DNA from: Acetobacterium wieringae
GTDB lineage: Bacteria; Bacillota; Clostridia; Eubacteriales; Eubacteriaceae
NCBI RefSeq assembly: GCF_001766835.1
Contig: NZ_LKEU01000033.1
Coordinates: 214,575-278,574, forward strand
Direction: 5' to 3'
DNA length: 64,000 nucleotides
Below, piece after piece: positions 53,962-62,570 of this stretch. A program made the position numbers and the translations under genes. The notes below the pieces were generated by a model. It was not told where the DNA came from. It made no database searches and was given only the letters and a program-made list of their open reading frames with translations. Position 1 is the stretch's first letter. The number at the start of each line of letters is the position of its first letter.

Positions 53962-54029
53962 AGTTTAATTTAAACTCATTCTACCACCATAAATTAACGC
54001 TGTCAATGCTCTTTGCGTTAATTATTAAC
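53962..54029. promoter_or_regulatory. Cluster of palindromes between the polyol operon and the RpiR gene
   Basis: Three symmetric elements: AGTTTAA-T-TTAAACT (53962-53976), the 9-bp inverted repeat AATTAACGC (53992-54000) with GCGTTAATT (54015-54023), and GTTAAT-T-ATTAAC (54017-54029). Such sites in a divergent control region are probable binding sites of the RpiR regulator. Confidence 0.6.
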
Positions 54030-54048
54030 TTTATTAAGCCGCTGGCAA

Positions 54049-54077
54049 TTGTCAAACCACCTTTTTTGACGTATAAT
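54049..54077 (+). promoter_or_regulatory. Promoter of the RpiR regulator gene
   Basis: TTGTCA (54049-54054), 17-base spacer, TATAAT (54072-54077), about 30 bases before the TTG start codon. Confidence 0.65.
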
Positions 54078-54108
54078 AATCTAAGAAAATAGATCGGAGG
54101 CCATTTCA

Positions 54109-54954
54109 TTGACGTCACTGCTAACTGAAATACGCACCAAGTACAACTTGTTCTCATGCACCCAAAAGGTGATTGCCAATTACATCTTAGACCATCCCGA
54201 TACGGTTTCGCTGCTGTCGATTACCGAACTGGCCAAAAAATGCGAGACCAGCGAAACCACAGTGATGCGGCTGTTAAAAAAGCTTAATTACAGTTCCTAT
54301 CAGATTTTTCGCATTAATCTGGCCAAGGAGTTTTCGGACACCCCCTCAGAAAGCATCATTGAGGAGATTCTCGGAGATGATGACATCAATACCATCAAGA
54401 AAAAGGTCATCGGCCACACCATCACTGCCATCAATGATCTGGAACATTCCCTGAAGGATGAGGTCATTGAAGCCGCCCTGAAGCTCCTGCTCGCTGCTAA
54501 ACGGGTGCTGTTTTTCGGCGTCGGCGCCTCAGCCTCCATTGCCATGGATGCCATGCATAAGTTCGGAAAAATCGGTCTCAATGTCTGCAGTTATCCGGAT
54601 CCCCATTTTATGAATATTATTGCCTCCCATGCCAGCGCCGACGACGTCTTGTTTGCGGTTTCCCATACCGGTGAAAGCCTGGAAGTGCTAAGCACCGTCG
54701 CCATCGCCAAAAAGAACCAGGCCAAGATCATCGCCCTGTCCAGTTTTGAAAATTCAACCCTGGCCGAGCAGGCGGATATCTTTTTATCCAGTTCCACCAA
54801 TGATAAAAAATACCATTCTGAAGCGATGGCCTCCCGCATTGTCCAGCTGACCATCATCGACATCCTCTACTTAAGCGCCTTTATGCGAAACGAAGCGGTC
54901 TTTTACGAGGCCCTCTCGGCTTCCCGGGATGCCGTCGGTCTGAATAAAACCTGA
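54109..54954 (+). CDS. RpiR-family (MurR/RpiR) transcriptional regulator
   Basis: A 281-residue regulator with N-terminal helix-turn-helix (VIANYILDHPDTVSLLSITELAKKCETSETTVMRLLKKLNY) and a C-terminal SIS sugar-phosphate-binding domain (AAKRVLFFGVGASASIAMDAMHKFGKIG, DVLFAVSHTGESLEV). TTG start with GGAGG 8 bases upstream. It probably senses a phosphorylated intermediate of the divergent dehydrogenase-kinase-DeoC pathway, and is followed by the GpsA-like gene. Confidence 0.9.
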   Translation: MTSLLTEIRTKYNLFSCTQKVIANYILDHPDTVSLLSITELAKKCETSETTVMRLLKKLNYSSYQIFRINLAKEFSDTPSESIIEEILGDDDINTIKKKVIGHTITAINDLEHSLKDEVIEAALKLLLAAKRVLFFGVGASASIAMDAMHKFGKIGLNVCSYPDPHFMNIIASHASADDVLFAVSHTGESLEVLSTVAIAKKNQAKIIALSSFENSTLAEQADIFLSSSTNDKKYHSEAMASRIVQLTIIDILYLSAFMRNEAVFYEALSASRDAVGLNKT

Positions 54955-54994
54955 TTCTTAAGTCACGTGTAAAAATGAGAAAAGGAGCTTGATT

Positions 54995-56038
54995 ATGAGT
55001 GTTATAACCTTTGTAGGCGCCGGTCAGATGGCTTCGGCCCTATCCTTTCCGGCCACCGAAAACGGCCATGAAGTCCGCCTGGTGGGCACCCACCTCGATC
55101 GGGACATTATCGATTCCGCTGAACTGACTGGCTTTCACCCAACCCTGAAACGCCAGCTGCCCAAAGAAGGGATCAAGTATTATCAGATCGAAGATGTCGA
55201 GCTGGCCCTGGATGGCACCAATGCGGTGCTGTGCGGCGTCAGCAGCTTTGGGGTGGACTGGTTCTGTGACCAGATCCTGCCGCTGATCCCCGATACGGTT
55301 CCGGTGCTGTCAGTCACCAAAGGCATGATCGATCAAGAAGACGGGACGATGATAACCTACCCGGATTACTTTATCAGTAAACTGCCATCGGGAAAAAAGC
55401 TCTCCATTAATGCCATCGGCGGACCCTGCACCAGTTATGAACTGGCCGACAAGGATCACTCGGCCGTGGCTTTTTGCGGCACCGATATGGAAATTCTGCG
55501 GCGCTTTAAAAAACTGTTTGCCACCGACTATTATCACATCAGTCTGTCCACCGACGTGGTCGGCGTTGAATGTGCGGTCGCTCTGAAAAACGCCTACGCC
55601 CTGGGGGTTTCCCTGGCGGTCGGCCTGGCCCTTGGTCCCGACGGCACGGGCAGCGAACATTATAATTCCCAGGCTGCCCTCTTCGGCCAGAGCGTCAAAG
55701 AAATGACACAGCTGCTGACCCTTGTCGGCGGCGGTGACGAAAATATTATCTATGGCGCCGGCGATCTTTACGTCACTATTTTTGGCGGACGCACCCGAAA
55801 AATCGGCACCCTGCTGGGTCGGGGCTGGTCTTTTGAAAAAGCCATGACCGAACTCGAAGGCGTAACCCTGGAATCCATCGTCATCGCAACCCGCACCGCC
55901 CGCTGCGTAAGACGGCTGGCCGAACGGGGCGTGGTTAAGTTAAAAGACTTCCCTCTGCTGATACACGTCGACGATATCATCAACAACGGCGCATCCGTGG
56001 CGATCCCCTGGGCCGCTTTTGAGACTGAGAAATATTAA
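54995..56038 (+). CDS. GpsA-like NAD(P)-dependent glycerol-3-phosphate dehydrogenase homologue
   Basis: A 347-residue dehydrogenase of the 6-phosphogluconate/GpsA fold: N-terminal nucleotide site FVGAGQMASALSFPATENGHEVRLVG, VTKGMIDQEDG, the catalytic Lys in GVECAVALKNAYAL and GAGDLYVTIFGGRTRKIGTLLGRG. It differs from normal GpsA in GAGQMAS (usual GAGxWG) and in an acidic/His pattern of the substrate region, so the substrate may be another polyol phosphate. ATG chosen for AAAGGAG 7 bases upstream. Cotranscribed with the RpiR gene. Confidence 0.82.
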   Translation: MSVITFVGAGQMASALSFPATENGHEVRLVGTHLDRDIIDSAELTGFHPTLKRQLPKEGIKYYQIEDVELALDGTNAVLCGVSSFGVDWFCDQILPLIPDTVPVLSVTKGMIDQEDGTMITYPDYFISKLPSGKKLSINAIGGPCTSYELADKDHSAVAFCGTDMEILRRFKKLFATDYYHISLSTDVVGVECAVALKNAYALGVSLAVGLALGPDGTGSEHYNSQAALFGQSVKEMTQLLTLVGGGDENIIYGAGDLYVTIFGGRTRKIGTLLGRGWSFEKAMTELEGVTLESIVIATRTARCVRRLAERGVVKLKDFPLLIHVDDIINNGASVAIPWAAFETEKY

Positions 56039-56160
56039 TCAGCAATTTTTCGATGCGTCTGATTTCTTAAATAAATATTTTACTTCCCGGCAGATCCCCA
56101 AAAGATGGTGTGGATCTGCCGGTTTTATGCTAAAATGATTAAAAGAAATCGAGGTAAGAA

Positions 56161-56793
56161 ATGGAAATTTTTTCAACACTTGACACCTTGCAGAGCTTTC
56201 TTTTACAATTTGGCATCTGGACCCCGCTGGCATTTTTTTTATTGCAGCTGCTCCAGATTATTATTGCCCCCATTCCCGGGGGAACCGTGGGTCTGGTCGG
56301 CGGCGCCCTGTTTGGCACCATCGGTGGTTTTTTAATCAGTGCTGCTGGCACCCTGATCGGCTCAATTATCGTTTTTGTTTTGGCCAAACGCTTTGGGAGG
56401 CCCTTTGTGCTGCGCTTTGTCAGCCCGGAACTCGTTGAAAAATACGATCATATTAAAGAATCCCGGCTCAATACGGTTCTTTTTCTGATTTTTCTGTTTC
56501 CACTGTTTCCTGATGACATGCTGTGTTTTATCGCCGGTCTTTCGCCGATGCCGGTAAAAACCTTTATCCTGATTATTATGTTGGCCCGAACTCCCAGTGT
56601 CTTTATCAATACCATGATCGGCGCTGGTATTATGGATGACAGCCCCACCCAGTTTATCATAGCGGTATCTATTTATGCAGTACTGATCGCTGTTCTTTAT
56701 TTTAACCGTAAGCGCCTGGATACTTTTATTGATCACAGTAAAAACCGGGTGGCCGAACTTCCCTCCCCGCCCAGTCTTGACAAGGAGCTATAA
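56161..56793 (+). CDS. VTT-domain (TVP38/TMEM64) membrane protein
   Basis: A 210-residue polytopic protein of the DedA-like TVP38/TMEM64 group: IAPIPGGTVGLVGGALFGTIGGFLISAAGTLIGSIIVFVLAKRFGRPFVLR and FLFPLFPDDMLCFIAGLSPMP, with six hydrophobic segments. The family includes lipid scramblases and membrane-energetics proteins. The next gene starts directly after the stop. Confidence 0.87.
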   Translation: MEIFSTLDTLQSFLLQFGIWTPLAFFLLQLLQIIIAPIPGGTVGLVGGALFGTIGGFLISAAGTLIGSIIVFVLAKRFGRPFVLRFVSPELVEKYDHIKESRLNTVLFLIFLFPLFPDDMLCFIAGLSPMPVKTFILIIMLARTPSVFINTMIGAGIMDDSPTQFIIAVSIYAVLIAVLYFNRKRLDTFIDHSKNRVAELPSPPSLDKEL

Positions 56794-57285
56794 ATGACCG
56801 AGAAAACAAAAAAAGAACTGAACCGTTTGTATATGAGTGAACTGCTCACCGCCCTGGTCTGCGGTATGCTGATGTATCTGCTCACCGACTCTACCGGTCA
56901 GCCCCTGGATCTGCGCCTGCTGATACCTGGCGGCGTGCTGATTTTTATCATCCTCCAAAGCGCCGGCTATTGGTATTATCGCTATCAGCTACTGGAGGAC
57001 CCCCGCAATCCGATGGACTGGGTAATGCCGGTTTTTTCGATGCTGAAAAAGTTGGATCTGGCTTTATTCGCGCTATACCCCCTGTATTTGCTTTATCTGC
57101 TAATTTTTCAGCCGGATGCTTTTTTTATGACAATGAATATTTTTGGCCTGATCCTTTATGCTTTTTCGATGATCGAATACTATAACTACTATTATTTCAG
57201 TGTCCAGATCGGAACAATTAAAAAGAAAGTCCCCTCTGAACTCAGTCTGGAACTTTCACACTATGAAAAGACAAAATTAATTTAA
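56794..57285 (+). CDS. Membrane protein of unknown function
   Basis: A 163-residue protein with four hydrophobic segments (about 17-32, 40-62, 78-108, 112-135) rich in Tyr and Leu. AAGGAG lies six bases before the ATG inside the end of the VTT gene. Probably an operon partner of the VTT protein. Family not recognised. Confidence 0.75.
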   Translation: MTEKTKKELNRLYMSELLTALVCGMLMYLLTDSTGQPLDLRLLIPGGVLIFIILQSAGYWYYRYQLLEDPRNPMDWVMPVFSMLKKLDLALFALYPLYLLYLLIFQPDAFFMTMNIFGLILYAFSMIEYYNYYYFSVQIGTIKKKVPSELSLELSHYEKTKLI

Positions 57286-57332
57286 CGAAGGGTAACGGTT
57301 TCCACCTGGTCTAAACCGTGGTTTATTAACAC

Positions 57333-57875
57333 ATGACTTATTTTGTTTCTCTTTTACACACCATTAATCCACTTTTTTTTGCACTTTTAGCGGTCCTGGC
57401 ATTGCTTCTCTGGAAAGCCATCTATACCTTCAAAACCTACCCGGACGACCCGGAGCTACGCCGCAATGCGATTAAGGAAATGTCCGTCGGCGGCCTTGTA
57501 CTGGTCTTAATTCTGGGTATCTTTGTGGTCGTTCCCCTGGTCGCCGGAATTACCGTTAAAGACGATGAATTATCGTTGCGACTGCCCACGGGCTTCACCT
57601 ATGAGACCTACCCTGAAGCCGATATCCTCTCGGCCAAGATAGTCAGCCTCGATCAGAGTGAGTATGCCATTGTGTCCAAAGTGGTTGGTACCGAAACCCG
57701 AGCTTACCGGGAAGGGATCTTCCTGCTCCAGAACGGCACCGAAGCAGCCGTCTTTGCCAACGGCAATACTGCCATCCTGGTGGAAACCCCCAACCGGATC
57801 CTGTTGTTAGGACCTGATCGATTCGATGATTTTGTGAAAAACTTCAGTGAAAAACTGATTCCTGTACAGCCGTGA
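57333..57875 (+). CDS. Membrane protein, possible PH-like domain
   Basis: A 180-residue protein with two N-terminal membrane helices (about 13-32 and 51-73) and a soluble C-terminal part (about 75-175) of alternating strands (LSLRLPTGFTYETYP ... RILLLGPDRFDDFVKNFSEKL), resembling bacterial PH-type proteins. No good ribosome binding site before the ATG. Follows the VTT pair on the same strand and ends at a terminator. Confidence 0.65.
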   Translation: MTYFVSLLHTINPLFFALLAVLALLLWKAIYTFKTYPDDPELRRNAIKEMSVGGLVLVLILGIFVVVPLVAGITVKDDELSLRLPTGFTYETYPEADILSAKIVSLDQSEYAIVSKVVGTETRAYREGIFLLQNGTEAAVFANGNTAILVETPNRILLLGPDRFDDFVKNFSEKLIPVQP

Positions 57876-57890
57876 TAAAAGTATTAATCT

Positions 57891-57929
57891 AAAAAAAGCG
57901 TGCCTCTTCATCGATGGCACGCTTTTTTT
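57891..57929. terminator. Bidirectional terminator
   Basis: AAAAAAAGCGTGCC / GGCACGCTTTTTTT stem of 14 bp between convergent genes; T runs on both strands. Confidence 0.85.
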
Positions 57930-57939
57930 GCTCTTTTGA

Positions 57940-58143
57940 CTATTTGGGATCTTCAACGATCTTGGCGACCCGGCCCACCTGTCCATCGGTGAGCATAACC
58001 TTGATGCCGTGGGGATGAGTGGGGCTTTTGGTCAGCAGTTTGGCTACCCGACCCGGGGTCAGCTTACCGCTGCGCTGATCAGCCTTTAAAATAACCTCCA
58101 CTGAGGCCCCGACCTTAACGTCACTTCTTTTTTGTCCATTCAT
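57940..58143 (-). CDS. ywbE: YwbE family protein
   Basis: A 67-residue protein of the YwbE (DUF2196) family: MNGQKRSDVKVGASVEVILKADQRSGKLTPGRVAKLLTKSPTHPHGIKVMLTDGQVGRV, a small beta-barrel, KOW-like fold of unknown function conserved in bacteria and archaea. Its ATG overlaps the stop of the TSCPD gene. Confidence 0.92.
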   Translation of the reverse strand: MNGQKRSDVKVGASVEVILKADQRSGKLTPGRVAKLLTKSPTHPHGIKVMLTDGQVGRVAKIVEDPK

Positions 58144-58394
58144 TGCTTTTCCTTTCGGGCTTCTTCCAGGGCAATGGCCAGCTGATCCATGCAGGAGGTA
58201 GGCTTTTTTCCACAGGTTTGACCGCGAAACATGGCGATAATCTCATCGGCCGGTTTTCCTTCAAGCAGTTTAACCAATGCTTTTAAATTCCCGTCGCAGC
58301 CACCTTCAAAGGCCAGATTAGTGACCAAGCCATCGCTTAGATCAAATTGTAGGTTACGAATGCAAACGCCCTGGGGCTTATACGTTTCTGTCAT
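58140..58394 (-). CDS. TSCPD-domain protein (TIGR03905 type)
   Basis: An 84-residue protein: GVCIRNLQFDLSDGLVTNLAFEGGCDGNLKALVKLLEG...C-terminal PTSCMDQLAIAL. It matches the small TIGR03905 family with the TSCPD domain also found at the end of ribonucleotide reductases. The TSCPD motif is TSCMD here (Met for Pro). Four Cys (C11, C34 and two near the end) may bind metal. Confidence 0.85.
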   Translation of the reverse strand: MTETYKPQGVCIRNLQFDLSDGLVTNLAFEGGCDGNLKALVKLLEGKPADEIIAMFRGQTCGKKPTSCMDQLAIALEEARKEKQ

Positions 58395-58406
58395 TTTTTC
58401 CTCTTT

Positions 58407-58883
58407 CTACTTTAGTACATTTTCCAGTCTACTTTTCATTTGTTTGGCATAATCCTCAATCGGATGCACATATTCTTCGTTCATAAACCGGGAATGAATG
58501 ATAAAATCGGCTGTTGCCAGATTATTGGCCACCGGGATATCATAAACCGTGGCAATTCGCAGCAAGGCTTTAATGTCCGGATCATGGGGTTGGGCTTCCA
58601 TGGGATCCCAGATAAAGATCAGCATATCAATTTTGCCATCCACAATCCGGGCCCCGATCTGCTGATCACCGCCTAATGGACCACTCTGAAAAATCTGTAC
58701 CGGTAGTCCGGTTCGTTCCTGAATCAGTCGGCCGGTAGTACCGGTGCCGCATAAAAAATGGCTCTGTAATATTTCTTTGTTCCGGACGGCCCAATCCAAT
58801 AACTCGGCTTTTTTTCCATCATGAGCAATTAAGGCAATTTTCTTGGTTCTTTCAATCGTAACATCAATGTATTCCGTTTCCAT
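58407..58883 (-). CDS. mgsA: Methylglyoxal synthase
   Basis: A 158-residue enzyme converting dihydroxyacetone phosphate to methylglyoxal and phosphate. Motifs: IALIAHDGKKAELLDWA with H21, TGTTGRLI phosphate site, SGPLGGDQQIGARI with catalytic Asp, and FIWDPMEAQPHDPDIKALLR. ATG at 58883 has GAGG 6 bases upstream. In line with the TSCPD and YwbE genes (gap 12 bases), possibly one operon. Confidence 0.93.
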   Translation of the reverse strand: METEYIDVTIERTKKIALIAHDGKKAELLDWAVRNKEILQSHFLCGTGTTGRLIQERTGLPVQIFQSGPLGGDQQIGARIVDGKIDMLIFIWDPMEAQPHDPDIKALLRIATVYDIPVANNLATADFIIHSRFMNEEYVHPIEDYAKQMKSRLENVLK

Positions 58884-58920
58884 TTCATTCCTCACGCACT
58901 TTCTATTAAATTTTTACACC

Positions 58921-59928
58921 TTATTTTTTTACTTCAAAATCCAGCAGTTTGACATCTTTTGATAAGAACTCCGGTTTTACCGTTTCTTCCTTAACATAAT
59001 CGGTACTTAAATATTTTTTATTATCATCGGCAAAAACGGTGACCACCACTGCATGGGGGTCTTCCATGAGATCTTGGGCAATAATGGCAGCAATAAAGTT
59101 GGCCCCGGATGAAATCCCCACTCCCAGTCCCAATTCTTTGGAGAGCTTCTGAGCCATAATGATGGCATCCCCATCATCCACCGCAATAATATCATCCAGT
59201 TCTTCCAATTTTATCAGATCCGGAACAAATTCGTCTGAAATACCCTGAATTCGATGGCTACCAACCTTATAGCCCGTGGACATGGTTGGTGAACTGACTG
59301 GTTCCATCGGATGGACTTTAATCTCGGGATTCTTTTCTTTAAAGTAGCGGCCTAAACCCATAACCGTTCCCCCGGTTCCAACCCCTGCTACAAGGGCCTG
59401 GGGCATGACGCCAAAAGCCGCCAGTTGGCATTCAATTTCCGGAGCGGTGCGCAGATACTGTGCCTGAGTATTTTCTTCATTGGAAAATTGGCAGGGTAAA
59501 AAGGCATTGCCTTCGGCCGCCAGAGCCCCGCATTGGGCAATGCTCCCTAAAAAGCCGCCCTCTTCTTTGGACACCAGCCGAACTTCTCCGCCATAACTGC
59601 GGATCAGGTTTTTTCGTTCATCACTCATCCAGTCCGGCATGTAGATCACAACCGGATGTCCCAGACAGGTGCCGACGGCCGTAAAAGCGATTCCGGTATT
59701 TCCACTGGTGGCTTCGATAATCGTTTCCCCTTCATGGATCTCGCCCTTTTCATACGCTTTTTTTAGAATATGCAAAGCCACCCGATCTTTGATGCTGCCG
59801 GTGAGATTATAATGCTCTGCTTTGGCATAAACACTACGGGATACCCCCTTATATAAAAAATTGATCTTTAACAAGGGGGTATTCCCGATGAGTTTTTCCA
59901 GCTCTCCAAATTTTTCCTGGTTATTCAT
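58921..59928 (-). CDS. cysK: Cysteine synthase (O-acetylserine sulfhydrylase) family protein
   Basis: A 335-residue PLP enzyme: [13 protein letters not shown]-binding K47 in [13 protein letters not shown] at 75-79, [20 protein letters not shown] phosphate loop and [11 protein letters not shown]. Makes cysteine from O-acetylserine and sulfide, though cystathionine-type or other beta-replacing activity is possible. The C-terminus is longer than in Escherichia coli CysK by about 15 residues. Its start overlaps the end of the HxlR-type regulator gene by 8 bases, so it is co-translated and probably regulated by it. Confidence 0.85.
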   Translation of the reverse strand: MNNQEKFGELEKLIGNTPLLKINFLYKGVSRSVYAKAEHYNLTGSIKDRVALHILKKAYEKGEIHEGETIIEATSGNTGIAFTAVGTCLGHPVVIYMPDWMSDERKNLIRSYGGEVRLVSKEEGGFLGSIAQCGALAAEGNAFLPCQFSNEENTQAQYLRTAPEIECQLAAFGVMPQALVAGVGTGGTVMGLGRYFKEKNPEIKVHPMEPVSSPTMSTGYKVGSHRIQGISDEFVPDLIKLEELDDIIAVDDGDAIIMAQKLSKELGLGVGISSGANFIAAIIAQDLMEDPHAVVVTVFADDNKKYLSTDYVKEETVKPEFLSKDVKLLDFEVKK

Positions 59929-60319
59929 TTACCTTTTCCTTTATTGTATTTAGTTTGTGTCCCCAATGACCCAAGTCAAATAAAATTGGTGTCAAACTGA
60001 GGCCGCCATCCGTCAAAGAGTATTCGACCTTTGGGGGTACCTCATGATAGGATTCCCGATGGACGATTCCGCATTCCTCCAGTTCCTTAAGTGAACTGGT
60101 CAGCATCATGCTGGTAATCCCGACGATCTCCCTTTTTAGTTCATTAAACCGCATCGTCTGATCGCCCAACGTACAGATAATTGGGAGTTTCCATTTACCG
60201 TCAATCATTTTAAGAGCCTGTTTAATGCGACACTCCGGTTTCACACACGGATGATTCTGCTCCGAATCGACCTGATTGATCGGGCATGTTTCGCCATTTA
60301 TACAATGGTTGTCTTTCAT
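59921..60319 (-). CDS. HxlR-family transcriptional regulator
   Basis: A 132-residue winged-helix protein: [77 protein letters not shown], the HxlR core. The N-terminal part has several Cys (CINGETC, CVKPEC), a pattern seen in redox- or aldehyde-sensing members. Start at 60319 has TTGGAGAG upstream. Divergent from the oxidase-like gene and overlapping cysK, both likely targets. Confidence 0.9.
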   Translation of the reverse strand: MKDNHCINGETCPINQVDSEQNHPCVKPECRIKQALKMIDGKWKLPIICTLGDQTMRFNELKREIVGITSMMLTSSLKELEECGIVHRESYHEVPPKVEYSLTDGGLSLTPILFDLGHWGHKLNTIKEKVNE

Positions 60320-60445
60320 TTTTCTCTCCAACACTCAGAAATATAGTTCTAAGTCATAATTTACTACCTACTTGTTTTTTATTCTGGCATTGTTATAATC
60401 ATACTAAAATAAACCAAATAAATCAATGTTTATCAGGAGGTAAAG

Positions 60446-60838
60446 ATGAACGAAGTAATTGAATTTCTAACTGACTGTGGTGTTTTCTTTCTCGCTACCG
60501 TTGAAGGCGACCAACCCAAGGTTCGTCCCTATGGATTTGTGATGGATTATGATGGTAAACTCTGTCTCTGCACCAATAATAAAAAACCCAGCTATGCTCA
60601 AATGAAGGCAAATCCGGCAGTGGAAATTTCGGCCTCAAAAGAGGGCAAGTGGATCCGCCTTAAAGGCAATGCCGTTTTCTGTACAACACCTGAATCTCAG
60701 GCCAAGGCTCTGGAAGCAATGCCTGGACTGGCTGGCATGTATGCCGTTGGCGATGGCTTATTTGAAATCTTTGCCATCGAAAACGGGGTAGCGGATTTCT
60801 GTTCCATGGCTGGCGAAAACCACCAAGTTATTTTATAG
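60446..60838 (+). CDS. Pyridoxamine 5'-phosphate oxidase-like FMN-binding protein
   Basis: A 130-residue split-barrel flavoprotein: MNEVIEFLTDCGVFFLATVEGDQPKVRPYGFVMDYDGKLCLCTNNKKP...VEISASKEGKWIRLKGNAVF. This is the small PPOX/NimA-like family in anaerobes. AGGAGG precedes the ATG. Divergent from HxlR-type regulator; terminator follows. Confidence 0.88.
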   Translation: MNEVIEFLTDCGVFFLATVEGDQPKVRPYGFVMDYDGKLCLCTNNKKPSYAQMKANPAVEISASKEGKWIRLKGNAVFCTTPESQAKALEAMPGLAGMYAVGDGLFEIFAIENGVADFCSMAGENHQVIL

Positions 60839-60876
60839 TCTACCCGATCATCAATTTATAAACGGCTCTATCTAAG

Positions 60877-60907
60877 CAGTCTGACCTTCAACTCAGACTG
60901 TTTTTTT
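60877..60907 (+). terminator. Terminator of the PPOX-like gene
   Basis: CAGTCTGA / TCAGACTG stem followed by seven T residues. Confidence 0.85.
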
Positions 60908-61050
60908 ATGCTGGCAGGACGGATTCTGCTATGCAAGTTTAAACAACCGTGCTAAAATAAAAAGCATCAATCCCCTAACTGCCCCCCACGATACTGAATC
61001 TAATTACCTTTTTATCAGTAACAACGATTTAAAACCCAGGAGGTTAATGA

Positions 61051-62412
61051 ATGATTGTCGGTTTAACCAAAAATCAGCAGATTCCTACGGCAAAAATGAA
61101 TCGCAATAGCGGTCGGGCCATTCGGGAAAGAATTCCATTTTCTGCCCAATCCGTTTTTCACCCTGTTGATCGTGATCCAGTTGCCATCATTGAGAGTCAG
61201 AACTATTTTCGGATTCCCGAACTGATTCCGCTGCGACACCAGAAAATGACGGCATCTCCTTTTGCTTTTTTCCGGGGAACAGCCCTGTTGATGGCCAATG
61301 ATCTATCCCATCAGGCCCAGTCCGGCATTCACGTGACCATCTGCGGTGATGCCCATATTGGCAACTTCGGATTCTACGCTTCTCCGGAACGCCGACTGAT
61401 CTTTGATCTCAACGACTTTGATGAAGCCGCTCCCGGCCCTTGGGAGTGGGATTTGAAACGACTGATTACCAGTGTGATTCTTTGTGCCCATGACTTGGGC
61501 TTTGATAACAAAAAAATCCGTGAGGTTATTTTGCAAACCGCCGCCTTTTACCGCAAAGGTCTTGACTTGATGTCCGATATGACCTCCCTTGAACGCTACT
61601 TTATCCTGGGCGATGAGGAACTTTTTCTGAAAAGTTTTTCCGATTCCTCCCGGGAAGAGTTTGAAAAAATCATCAAAAAAGCCAAAAAAAGAACCTCTAA
61701 TCAGGTTATCTCTAAGATGACCGAAACAGACCAGTTCGGCCGTCGGGTTTTTATTGAAAGTCCCCCGATTACCACCCATTTAGATCCCAAACTCATTGAT
61801 GAAGTGGAACAGTATTTTCGGCAATATTTAAAAACTGTGCGTCCGGATATTGAAATGCTCTTATCCCAACATGTGTTAACCGATATTGCCCAGCGCGTCG
61901 TGGGCGTTGGCAGTATTGGTACCCGCTGTTACCTGCTGGTGCTAACCTGTGAAGATGCAAGCCATCTTGTTTTACAGATCAAGCAGGCCAATGAATCGGC
62001 GATTACCCAATACAATCAGAAAAATTTCACCACCCCGGATACGCTTTCTCATGGCCTTGGCAATGGCTATCGGGTCGTTAGCCATCAGCAGATCCTTCAG
62101 GCCGCTTCAGATCCTTTTCTTGGCTATTTTTCAGCCTCCGAAGGGATGGATTTTTACGTCCGTCAGTTTCGGGACATGAAAGGCACCGTCGATCTATCCG
62201 AACTGGATTTTGAAGCCTTTAAACAATACGTTATTAATTGTGGTTTATCCCTGGCCCGGGCTCATGTCCAAAGCCCTTATGCCAACTGGATTAATGGCTA
62301 TTTAGGCACTGACGATGGGTTTGATCACGCTGTTCTTGACTGGTGCCTGGCCTATTCTGAGCAAGTTTACCGGGATTATGAAATCTATAAGCAAAGTCTG
62401 GCAAGTAACTAA
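61051..62412 (+). CDS. DUF2252 protein
   Basis: A 453-residue protein of DUF2252, a kinase-like fold: RIPELIPLRHQKMTASPFAFFRGTALLMANDL, VTICGDAHIGNFGFYASPERRLIFDLNDFDEAAPGPWEWDLKRL (containing GDxHxxN and DFD motifs like aminoglycoside-type kinases) and YVRQFRDMKGTVDL. Function is unknown; the GDAHIGN and DFDEA residues suggest nucleotide and metal binding. GGAGG precedes the ATG. Confidence 0.88.
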   Translation: MIVGLTKNQQIPTAKMNRNSGRAIRERIPFSAQSVFHPVDRDPVAIIESQNYFRIPELIPLRHQKMTASPFAFFRGTALLMANDLSHQAQSGIHVTICGDAHIGNFGFYASPERRLIFDLNDFDEAAPGPWEWDLKRLITSVILCAHDLGFDNKKIREVILQTAAFYRKGLDLMSDMTSLERYFILGDEELFLKSFSDSSREEFEKIIKKAKKRTSNQVISKMTETDQFGRRVFIESPPITTHLDPKLIDEVEQYFRQYLKTVRPDIEMLLSQHVLTDIAQRVVGVGSIGTRCYLLVLTCEDASHLVLQIKQANESAITQYNQKNFTTPDTLSHGLGNGYRVVSHQQILQAASDPFLGYFSASEGMDFYVRQFRDMKGTVDLSELDFEAFKQYVINCGLSLARAHVQSPYANWINGYLGTDDGFDHAVLDWCLAYSEQVYRDYEIYKQSLASN

Positions 62413-62431
62413 ATCCGCACTTCAATACTTG

Positions 62432-62459
62432 AAAATGTCCGTAAGCCGGGCATTTTTTC
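62432..62459 (+). terminator. Terminator of the DUF2252 gene
   Basis: AAAATGTCCG / CGGGCATTTTTT hairpin with T run. Confidence 0.75.
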
Positions 62460-62519
62460 TTGCTTTTTATCCGAATATCCGTTATAGTGTTAATAATGGG
62501 ATCTATCTCATTTATTCTT

Positions 62520-62562
62520 CGTGTGTTCGTGACCTTCCACACGTAAAACAAAACTAAAGGAG
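62520..62562 (+). promoter_or_regulatory. preQ1-I riboswitch
   Basis: Stem CGTGTG (62520-62525) / CACACG (62538-62543), loop TTCGTGACCTTC, then the A-rich tail AAAACAAAACTAAAGGAG. This matches the short preQ1 class I pseudoknot (for example the Thermoanaerobacter form with GGTCGCAGTAACC and TTAACAAAACAAGG). The tail includes the ribosome binding site AAAGGAG of the next gene, so control is translational: preQ1 binding would mask it. The next gene encodes a queuosine-precursor transporter, which supports the call. Confidence 0.85.
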
Positions 62563-62570
62563 TTTTTTTT

